Source: Jackrogersella multiformis
Taxonomy: Eukaryota > Ascomycota > Sordariomycetes > Xylariales > Hypoxylaceae
Direction: 5' to 3'
DNA: 64,000 nt
Assembly: GCA_902806575.1 (NCBI GenBank)
Contig: CADCXD010000005.1
Location: 3,534,001-3,598,000 of the forward strand
Of the stretch, positions 55,927 to 64,000 are shown in pieces. How positions within the stretch are numbered: the stretch's first letter is position 1; each line of letters starts with the position of its first letter. The notes beneath the pieces were generated by a model, which did no database searches, was not told the origin of the DNA, and saw only the letters and a program-made list of their open reading frames with translations. Position numbers and translations under genes: made by a program.

Positions 55927-57528
55927 ATGGCCGCCCCCCTCCCATTCGTGCTGATAGCAAGCCACGCGCTGACGGGGCACCTGGCCCCTCTCCTCCGCAT
56001 AGCGGCGGCCCTGCGCGCGCGGGGCTGGGACGTCTTCTTCCTGGGCCCGACGGCGCACCGCCGCCGCATCGAGGCCGCGGGCGCCGTGTTCGTGGCGCTG
56101 CGCCGCGACGCCGACCTCGACGACAGGGCGTACTACGCGCGCGCGCCGTACGCGGCGCTGCCGTGGCCCGAGCGCGTGCTGGCCGACCTGCGTGCGCAGT
56201 GCCTCGAGCCGCTGCCGACGCAGTGGGCGTGCCTCGCCGCCGCGCTGCAGCATCTGCGGGACGAGGGGCCGGAGAGGGGTATCGTGCTGCTTGCCGAGGC
56301 GTTCTTTTACGGGGCGCTGCCGTTGTTTTGCGGCGCGCCGGTGTTGGGGCCCGGGCTGGGGGTCGTGGGGTCGTTGTGTGTCTCGGTGACGGTGCCGGCG
56401 ATACGAAGCCGCGATTGTATGTCATTTCGAGAGTTTCTTTTTCCTCCTTTTGACTTATCTTGGGAGCTGAGCACTCCTCGTTAGACTGGCTAACTAGAGA
56501 GGAGTTGCTCTCGAGACATGCCTGAACCCCCTGAACCCCTTACCCAAGAAGCAATTACCTACCTACTGACTCTCGCTATTACAGTGCCGCCCGCCGGGTA
56601 CCCCTTCCCATTCGACGCATCCCCCGCGGGCCGCGAGCGCAACGACAAGCTATGGGAGCGCAGCTGGCAGCGCAAAGCGCACGATCTAACCGCGCTCCTA
56701 GACGCCAAGTTGCGGGAAGCCGGCGCCAGCCGCGGCGTCGACGAGATCTTCCTCTCGGGCGCCAACTACACGTGCCACGGCACCATCCTGCAGCTCGGCG
56801 TGCCGGGCTTCGAGTACCCGCGCAGCGACTGGCCGGCGGGGTTCCAGTTCGCGGGCCTGGTGCAAGGCCCTCCCCAGCCCTCGACATCCTCCCCCGAGCC
56901 CAAGTGCCCGCCGTTCCCCTGGTGGGAGGAGCTCGTCTCCAACTCCTCCCTGGCCCCGACTTCGCCTCGCCGCAAGAAGGTCGTGGTCGTGGCCCAAGGC
57001 ACCGTAGAAATCAACCCCCTGGATCTGATCCTGCCGACGCTGCACGCCTTCGCTTCGCACGAGAACGTGGTGGTGGTAGCCATCCTGGGGTGGAAAGATG
57101 CCAGTCTCTCTGCTTACAGCCCCGACGTGCAGATCGCGGCCAACGCCCGCATAGCCGACTATCTATCGTACGACGCGGCGCTCGCACACGCCGACGTCTG
57201 GGTCCACAACGCCGGGTTTGGCGCCGTGAACCACGGCATCGCCAACGGGGTGCCCATGGTTGTGGCCGGCGAGGGAATGGACAAGACGGAGAACGCGCGC
57301 CGGGTGGCGTGGTCTGGGATCGGCGTCGATCTGGGATGCGCGAGGCCCTCTGCCGAGCAGGTGCGGGAAGGCGTTGAGCGCGTGCTACGGGACGAGCAGT
57401 TCACAAGACGTATATATGAGCTACGAAAGGAGAGTGAGGAAATAGATTGCTTTAGCATGGTTCACAGAGAATTAATCAAGATAGCGGAAACACGTCCCGG
57501 CGTTAAACAGCTGGGACTAGAATCATAA
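55927..57528 (+). CDS. GT1-type UDP-glycosyltransferase (MGT-like)
   Basis: Two exons (55927-56416 and 56585-57528) give 477 residues. The very GC-rich first exon encodes the acceptor half, starting LIASHALTGHLAPLLRIA, the H-x-x-P helix seen in glycosyltransferases with a GT-B fold. The second half holds KKVVVVAQGTVEINPLDLI at the domain linker and the donor-binding region DVWVHNAGFGAVNHGIANG (about residue 367) then VPMVVAGEGMDKTENARRV, where Pro/Gly-rich and acidic residues contact the nucleotide sugar. The usual HGG is replaced by HNAGFG, as in macrolide-type GTs. It probably glycosylates a small molecule. Its only intron is an introner-like element. Confidence 0.88.
56417..56584 (+). mobile_element. 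Introner-like element copy C
   Basis: This 168-base intron has GTATGT..ACAG ends. Terminal inverted repeats (56423-56434 and 56569-56580) match at 9 of 12 positions, with CGAGAGT/ACTCTCG intact. The body aligns block by block with copy B at 48806-48963. It carries a duplicated CTACCTAC stretch before the branch region, which accounts for much of the extra length. Confidence 0.7.
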
Positions 57529-57815
57529 TAAAGGGAAATGACATTTACTGTGTGTTCCTAGTAAAGATGCATATGCATCATGGTATCAAAGCAGTCAAAT
57601 AACTCATCTAAAAACAGTTCAGGTAATCATCGGCTTCCTAGCCCTGCCTATTGCCAGTTCCTAGTCCCTAATCGCTTCTCAAAGACCTCTCTCGTGGTGT
57701 CGAGTATCCGTGTAGTGGAAAGTCGCCCACAAAGGGAGTTGGCTTTGGCAATTAGGGAGTCGGCAAGCCATCAAATCGATTATCCTCCTAGGAGGTGTAT
57801 GATACGGATCAAACC

Positions 57816-60800
57816 CTAACGAGCCGCATCCTGAATCTCGGGATGGTAACATCCGCCAGCGACGACGAGGTTCATTCTCGTAAATTGCACCTTCAGGACG
57901 GGCGACCTCTTCGTCGGGAACGCGCTGATCTGGTCCGGCGTAATCATAACCTCCTTACCCTTCCTCTTTCCTGCGCCGCCGGTAGTACCGCCTCCGGATT
58001 GCGCTGTCTGCCCGGTCTGCTTGCCATCAGCCTGCCCTCCTGCCGCAGCAGTGCTTCCCTCGCCGTCTTGCAGGTTCGCAACGCGGCCACCCTCAGATGG
58101 TCCCTCGACGTCCCAGACACGCACAGTACAGTCCTGGCCGCCGGATACAAGCACGCTGCTCTCAACGCTGAAGCTGAGAGACCAGATACCACCGCGTCCG
58201 TGGCCACGGCAGCGCTTGATGCGGGTTCCCTTCTCGATGTCCCATAGGAAAATATTGCCGGCAATATCAGCCGATGCTAGAATCTTACCATTGGGCGCAC
58301 ACTCTAGTGCGGAGATGTATTCGGTGTGGCCGTTGAAGATGCGAACGCAGTCGCCGTTGGCAACAGACCACATGCGGATTGTCTTGTCGATCTCATCAGA
58401 AGCCGAGAACACGTAGGCGCCGTTAGGGTGCCAGCCGACAGCCGAGATCGCCGTGTCGTGGCCGACAAGAAGGCGGTGCGCCGAAATATGGTCCTGAGAC
58501 CAGACTCTCACCGTCTTGTCCCAACCACCGCTCACGAAGTAGTGACCCTGCGGACTCCAAGAGAGGGAGGTGACCGGGCCGTCATGGCCTTTGTATATAC
58601 AGAGGCATAACCAAACATCAAGTGACCACAGTCTTATTTGGCCGTCAGCCGAGCAGGAGAGAAGCAGACTGGGACCCGTCCTCGGCTTGGCGCCGTCCTC
58701 GTAGATGTTACGATCCATGTTGGCGATCGAGTCCGAGAATGCCACGGAATATACGGGAGCGGAGTGGCCGATTAGCTTCTTGTTGTTCTCTGCCGGCACT
58801 CCCTCATGTGGTATAAGAGACTGCAGCGGCTTCCCATCTGTAGTCCACACTCGAATGATAGACTCCGTCGTCCCCACGGCCACGTATTGTTGGTCCTTCG
58901 AGAATTCCATACACGAGATGCTAAAAAGAATGTCAGCATCAAGCTCTACGCCAGCCGACAAAGGCGATACTTACGCTCCTAGGTGGTTGTGGGCTGTCCA
59001 CATACACACCGTGACGCCAGGACCTACGCCGCCGGTGCGTCCTTCAATCCGGAACCGGTCACGATTCTCCCGGACCTTCTGCATCTCCATCACGACATCT
59101 CTAGCTCTGGAGGGGGGGTACGGAATATCGGTTCGCTGGGGGGAATCGCCCACTTCCTTCTTGATGGGGTTCATGGCATTGAATTCTTCGACGAGCGTCG
59201 GCAAGCCGTCTCGGGGTGGGTTGATCTTATCTTCCTCTCCGAGTTCGGCAATGACATCATCTCGAAGCTCCGGTTCCATGGGGAGTCGGTTAAGTTTCAG
59301 GGTGGTCTGGTTATCGTTAAGGTTGCGGCTCGAGAGGCCGGTGCGAGCAGAAATGCCAGGTATTCCTTCTTGGATGTCGATCTCGCCAAGCTCCTGTTGT
59401 CGAACGCGACGGGCAATAGCCTCAAAGCTGTAAGGTTCGATAGGACCACGATCGACGGAATCAACACGGCAGTGTTGCTGCATGATGTCGAGGATTACAT
59501 CTCCGCCCTGGTCCAGATCCCGTTCCAAGAAATGGAACAAGTTTCCAATCAAGGACTTGCTGATGGGGATAATGTACTGGTTCTCAAGATATGCCGTGGC
59601 GAGTGCGTCTTCCTTCACATGCTGGGAGAGAGTAACAGTCGATAGGGTTTTCACCTCATCTGGGTGCGATTCCTCGAAGCGACCACGGAGCTGCTCCATG
59701 AGCTCATTGGCGTGGGCATAGGAACCTTGGCTGACAAGTCTAAGGTAGGAGTAAACGAAGACTGGCCATAGAATCTTGCCCAGCTCGAACTACACGCATG
59801 TTAGGCCACTGCCATCTGGTGATCTACCGAAGATAACCTGGAGACAAAACTTACCTTATACACATCGATTCCTCTATCGACCCACAGCACAAAGTGCTTG
59901 AAGGCCTTCAGATAGCTCCCGGCGGGGAAAAACTTGTTCGAAGCGACTGCGTCGCCGTTCTCCTTGGGCTTTCCATTCTCGTCAACGTCCTTCACTTCTT
60001 GACGAAAGATCTCCTCCGTGCGTCTATAGCCTTTCTTAAGTAAATAATCGGTCACCTACGCGGTCGATTAGCCTCACATATCATTCATCAACCGGAGTGA
60101 TATTTCGAAAAAGAAGGAGGATGAAGAGGAGGATGAAGAGGAGGGGAAGGAGGAGAAGCAGAAGGATAAAATTAAAGTTGAAACGCATACAAAAGGACGA
60201 ATAGCATCCGGTCCCGTAGGTGAATCAGAACCCATGCTTTGCGCCTGGCCTTGAGCCTGGCCTTGGGCTTGGCCGTGAGCCTGGCCGTGAGCCTGACTAG
60301 GACCAGCGGTAGAAGATGATGGAGTGGATGCCATAACCGCGAAGCCTTGCGCGGAACCTTGATCTGGTCTCCGAAAATACTTCTGGGGTGGTGGGATAAA
60401 AGTTGATTTACCACCTGCGGCGAGGGTTTGATTTTTGTTGTTGTATGATGGTATTATGGGCAAAGGTATAGGTGTTTCAGTGGTTGGTTTTGGTATGGGT
60501 TTTGGAGTCAGACCCTGATAGCGGGCCGGAGGAGGAATGTATGTCGTTTTGTGGGAAGGTATAGATGGCATTGGGGTACCCTTAGCTGGACTAGGGTACA
60601 CATAGCTAGGTGGAGGTATGAATGTAGTAGATATGGCTTGAGCACCACCTGGGATATTGCTTTGCGTTTCTTCATACTTCTCCTCGATTTTTCGGCTTCT
60701 TTCACCGTCACCTTTAGAGGATGAAGACGACATGATCATGTAGTCATGAAATACAGATAATAAGAGAGAATAAACAAATAACGATAACTTCCAGTTCGGT

Positions 60801-61305
60801 ATATCGACAAACCGAAGTGCGACGTAGTGGTGGTCCTTTTTACACGATGATGTTTTGTTTAAAACAACTCGGAAAAGAGCAGGAAGGTCGGGAATGATGA
60901 ATGAGTTGGGGGAAAGGTTGAAAAGGGAGAATAAGATGCGGCGGGCCCAAGCTTTTATAATAAGAAGACTCGAACGACTCGAACGACGCGGAGTTAACAT
61001 GGACGAGTGTACATAGTCGGGTGGGGGACGAAGTTCAGAACGGCAAGGATAAGGACAAGAAGGAGGGGGACGACTCCTGGAGGGTGACGGTGATAACGTT
61101 GACAACAGCGACAAGAATTATATCAAGTCACACTTACAATCTGATTAAGATTTTGATTCTGATTATTGGCGGTCGCAGTGGAAGATGTACCGGCACTAAT
61201 GGTGTTGTTCGGGGCGGCACTGGAAGATGATATCGACGGTGTCTGCGGTGTCGTGAAGCTATTACCGGATGCACCCCCAGCACTGGGCGGTGCCGCGTTG
61301 GACAT
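57816..61305 (-). CDS. TAF5: TFIID/SAGA subunit TAF5 (LisH, NTD2, WD40)
   Basis: Four exons (61305-61138, 60055-59855, 59789-58975, 58920-57816) give 762 residues. A Ser/Asn/Gln-rich N-terminus ends NQNLNQI and is spliced over a 1082-base intron to VTDYLLKKGYRRTEEIF, the LisH motif. The TAF5 NTD2 domain follows (FPAGSYLKAFKHFVLWVD, FELGKILWPVFVYSYL, YIIPISKSL). A linker with LSSRNLNDNQTTLKLNRLP and PPSRARDVVMEMQKVRENRD leads to six or seven WD40 repeats from about residue 395, for example YKGHDGPVTSLSWSPQG and VSGGWDKTVRVWS. TAF5 scaffolds the histone-fold TAFs in TFIID and SAGA. A C-terminal Gly/Thr-rich loop splits the last WD repeat. The long first intron is unusual. Confidence 0.95.
60191..60739 (-). 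CDS. Possible alternative first exon of TAF5 or nested gene
   Basis: Inside TAF5 intron 1, on the same strand, an ATG at 60739 opens a 183-codon stop-free stretch with protein-like composition. It holds three copies of a T(F/Y)IPPPxxY motif (TFIPPPSYVYPSP, TYIPPPARYQG, TFIPPPQKYFRRP) and an AHGQAHGQAQGQAQ run. A GTATGC donor at 60190 would splice in phase 0 to the LisH exon at 60055, giving an 889-residue TAF5 variant. Without splicing, the frame continues through a pyrimidine-rich stretch to 60074. It could therefore be a second TAF5 promoter and first exon, or a nested gene. Protein-coding status is inferred from composition and phase only. Confidence 0.45.
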
Positions 61306-62022
61306 GGCGACAAACACGATACTCGCGATATACCCGTACCCGTGCTCCTTACAATTATCTAATATGTACTTAATACTTTAGAGACAATTATTACTTTAGG
61401 TAGAAAATGGTTTTGGTTATATTGTCAGAGTTTCGACGTGATGTCGCCGATAATATTGGCATATTTAGGAAGACGCGATGGGAGTAAAGGGTGATGAAAG
61501 TGGATGAATTTCAATACGTATTGCGGCTCAAAATTAAAAGGTGTCGTATGCATGAAATAAGGTTGGTCCCACATATTCCCCAGGTAGCTAGACCTAATCA
61601 GGCAAACTGGTAAAATGGCACTGCCTAAGGCACAATACCTAGGTACCTATATCGTGCACGGTCTATACCTACACAGGTACCTGCTACCTAGGTACTTATG
61701 TACATAGTACCTGTTACTGATCGAGCTTGATTTTCTTAGTGTGTACCAGGCAATTATCAGAACAGTAGATTACCTACCTAGGTAAGTACCTAGGTAAACC
61801 TTGAACCTTTAATTTACAAGATTTAATGGTGTTAACTTACATACCTAGGTAGGTACCTAGTTGGTATTAAATTATCTCTATAATAGGTACCTACATACTT
61901 ATATGTAGGTCCCTAATTCTTTTGTCCCAATTTCTTTTTACCCCCACTATACTTTTACCAGATCCTTACCGGCACATCAACAGACTAAAGATTCGATCAT
62001 CACTTTCAATACATGTTCCACG
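61306..62022. promoter_or_regulatory. Divergent TAF5/MED11 promoter with dense palindromic motifs
   Basis: This 0.7 kb spacer separates two divergent transcription-machinery genes (TFIID/SAGA and Mediator). From 61635 to 61905 it is crowded with CCTAGGTACC-type motifs. A shared bidirectional promoter is likely. Confidence 0.5.
61635..61905. repeat. Dense ACCTAGGTACCTA motif array
   Basis: At least seven copies of CCTAGGTA/TACCTAGG-type palindromes fall in 270 bases, several overlapping (61635-61700, 61770-61800, 61840-61865, 61885-61910). This is the densest array in the window. Confidence 0.8.
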
Positions 62023-62093
62023 ATGGACAGCAACAGAGACCAGGCCTCGTTCGTGCCTTTCACCAAAGCCGAACGTATGCAACAGCTAGGTGA
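62013..62093 (+). promoter_or_regulatory. Upstream ORF overlapping the MED11 start
   Basis: An ATG ten bases before the MED11 ATG opens a 26-codon frame that stops within MED11 exon 1. If it lies on the transcript it would compete with the main start. Confidence 0.4.
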
Positions 62094-62630
62094 TATTGAT
62101 CGAGTCGGTTCACCTATATCAAATTCTCTCATTTCTTAATTTCAAGGCTGACCTGTAATTAGAACATTGTCAGTCTCTTGCGTTCTACAGCACAAGCCGT
62201 GCAGACCCTCCGCAAGCCGGCACAAGGAGATGATGTTGTCATGGCCGACGACAAAGACCATCAGCCACAGGTCTTCCAAACCTCTATGAACAACTTCTTA
62301 CAGACCCTACGAACTGTTAATGTTGGTATGAAGCGTCAGATATGGGGACTGGAGGAGGAGCACATCATCTCTTTGGACAACAAGGTGCTCCATACTATCA
62401 GGGATGAAGGCGGTGAGGTCCAGGGAGCCAGTCACCGTAACGCACCTCTCATCCCCGACGGCGATGGAAAGATTGGCGGACTCGACGTGGGCTGGCTCAA
62501 CAGCCGAAGCGACAAGATCGAGAGGGACATGGAAGCTGACCTCTGGGACGAAGCCGAGTCATTCTTGCGACGGCTCATTCAGGAGGGCGGCATCAGCCAG
62601 GCCACCAACGGAGCGGGAAATCACAGCTAG
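62023..62630 (+). CDS. MED11: Mediator complex subunit 11
   Basis: Two exons (62023-62103 and 62163-62630, 59-base intron, phase 0, donor GTCGGT) give 182 residues. The N-terminal half matches Med11: FTKAERMQQLGDIDR then NIVSLLRSTAQAVQTL, the helix that pairs with Med22 in the Mediator head. An acidic linker (DDVVMADDKDHQ) and FQTSMNNFLQTLRTVNVGMK follow. The C-terminal 80 residues (LDVGWLNSRSDKIERDMEAD, WDEAESFLRRL) are the longer tail seen in filamentous fungi. The head module contacts RNA polymerase II and TFIIH. It is divergent from TAF5. Confidence 0.88.
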
Positions 62631-63372
62631 TTTATTACAGGGCTAACTGGAGTGTTATGAGTAGTGAGGGTTAGGTCTAAGGTAACATCAGCATTGGGCG
62701 GCGTTGTAGGTATAATATCACAAGTTTTCCCCGGTAGTGTTCACCAAACTTATAAAGGTCAATTATATCCTTTGAGTTGGTCACAATTCCAGATGATTAA
62801 AACTCTAGGTAGGTAGTTAAGCATTTAAGGGTGTTGGGTGTTCCTCGATATTCAGTACAATATATCTCATGGCATAACATCCATCTCAGGCAATAATTCA
62901 AATTCAAGTCAACGACTACCTAGGTATGTAGGTACCAACCTTGAATACAATAAAATACCTTCATGTACCGAGTTTGGAGGCCATTCAACATTCATCTGTT
63001 CTCATAAACCGTTATGCAATTACCTCCATAAGGTATGTAGGTAGTGAAGTACATATGGTATCCACCTAGCCTCTAGGTACATACCCTGGGGCCTGGTACC
63101 TGCCTACCTTCGTATGACATACGATAGCAGCTGGGAGCCCCACTATAGATCGGAGCAGGCTGCCACCGCCGGACCGGCAATAAACAACCGAATGCTGGTT
63201 AGTACCTAGGTACATATTAGTAAGGTTCCTAGGCGGGTACCTGGTAGGTAATACTTACCTAGGTAGCCCTGGAGGCAATCTTCCTAAAAACATCATACAT
63301 CTTTCTTCGTCCAGTTGACGACAGCTTCAATTTTGCACCTTTAAGCTCGTCGCAAACCTCAAAGCCTTCAGT
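62631..63372. other. Intergenic with palindromic motifs
   Basis: This runs from the MED11 3' end to the VPS5 start. No gene seen. CCTAGGTA/TAGGTAGG copies lie at about 62805, 62920, 63035-63050, 63075 and 63205-63265. Confidence 0.45.
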
Positions 63373-64000
63373 ATGGATTTAGGAGAAGCAGGCGATTCAC
63401 CTTGGGGAGGTATGGTCACCCTTAACATGTTTTTATCTCCCAATCTCCTACAATCTGTTTAACGATTGATTCTCAGATGTCCCGTCTCAGTCGATCTCAC
63501 AATCCCCTGCCTTCAATCAAGAAGGTTTGTTTATTCCCTCTTGCCCCCCCGAGCGAGACGGATTATACCCAGTCGCTGATACCGCTTAAACCACGTAGAA
63601 AGCTCGACGAAATCCCAAGATGCCGAATCTTCCCAGCAATCGCAATCTTCCCTCAAGCCACCCACCGGACGTGGCCCGAGAGGACCGATACGCCGCCTAG
63701 TAGCCCAGCCGACGAAACTCGAGGCTGTCGATGATCCGCTAGGTCCTCTAGGCCCTCTAGGAGCCAATGCTACCCCGGGCGCCGATGCGCAGGCCGACGA
63801 ACCGCCCGTTCCGCCGCAGAAGGAGCAGATGGTGATTCGAACAACAATGCAGCAACCAGCGCAAAAGCGAGCAGGGCCCTTAGATCCCCATCGCATCGAC
63901 GATGCCGAGTTCGACCGACCAGCCGGTCCAAGAGCTCCTCCTCCCGTCCAGGCCGCACAGCCCAGCCCGGCTCGAACCTCGGGTTATCCCAGCGTCAGCA
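63373..64000 (+). CDS. VPS5: Sorting nexin Vps5 (retromer), 5' part, cut by window end
   Basis: Exons 63373-63409, 63477-63524 and 63599 onwards (introns 67 and 74 bases) join in frame and run off the window. The start MDLGEAGDSPWGDVPS and the segment RRLVAQPTKLEAVDDPLGPL are the conserved N-terminal features of filamentous-fungal Vps5/Snx1-type sorting nexins. The rest here is a Pro/Gln/Ala-rich disordered linker. The PX and BAR domains would lie beyond 64000. Vps5 with Vps17 forms the membrane-bending coat of the retromer that returns receptors from endosomes to the Golgi. Assignment rests on the short N-terminal motifs, so it is somewhat less firm than for complete genes. Confidence 0.75.

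Noticed and set aside
60074..60190. C-terminal continuation of the intronic TAF5 frame as coding
   Set aside because: It encodes only Ser/Phe runs from a CTC/TTC-rich pyrimidine tract and follows a good splice donor, so it is more likely intron.
1..64000. CRISPR array, bacterial operons or phage genes
   Set aside because: Spliceosomal introns and eukaryotic housekeeping genes show a fungal nuclear genome. No regularly spaced direct repeats of CRISPR type exist, and the repeat-protein gene is a coding tandem repeat.

Overview
The window is nuclear DNA of a filamentous ascomycete, most likely a sordariomycete. Its genes are broken by short introns of about 50-80 bases with GT..AG ends and CTAAC/CTGAC branch sites. 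Housekeeping genes are typical of that group, and the spaces between genes are peppered with the short palindromic motif ACCTAGGT and its TACC/GGTA extensions. Gene coordinates give the outer limits of each coding region, with introns listed in the evidence. All splice sites were placed by hand from reading frame, splice consensus and family knowledge, and no search was run.

Left part (1-19 kb), accessory. It holds a berberine-bridge-type FAD oxidase, an extended SDR reductase, a LaeA-like methyltransferase, an alpha/beta hydrolase, a fragment of a 2-oxoglutarate dioxygenase, and an MFS drug/metabolite exporter. This looks like the tailoring and export part of a secondary-metabolite locus, but no PKS, NRPS, terpene synthase or regulator is visible. 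A damaged rhodopsin-like membrane protein gene and a GT28 sterol-glucosyltransferase-like gene follow.

Middle (20-49 kb), mixed. Conserved genes are a DUF2985 membrane protein, a lipocalin-like protein, S-adenosylmethionine decarboxylase (SPE2), the cytosolic Fe-S assembly ATPase CFD1, a large disordered trafficking-like protein, a four-pass membrane protein, a KEN-box protein and thymidylate kinase (CDC8). Between them lie two decayed genes of fast-evolving fungal families (STAND/ankyrin-like and nuclease-fold-like) and a SnoaL-like protein.

Right part (48-64 kb). It holds a small unknown gene, a secreted protein made almost wholly of ETVHVTLPPQTVK-type repeats, a second glycosyltransferase, TAF5 with a 1.08 kb first intron that contains a plausible alternative first exon, MED11, and the start of VPS5.

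The most unusual signal is a family of three related introns of 158-168 bases in three unrelated genes (48806-48963, 56417-56584, and 17970-17812 on the minus strand). The best-preserved copy has a perfect 12-bp inverted repeat directly inside its splice sites. They look like introner-like elements, that is, introns that spread as mobile DNA.
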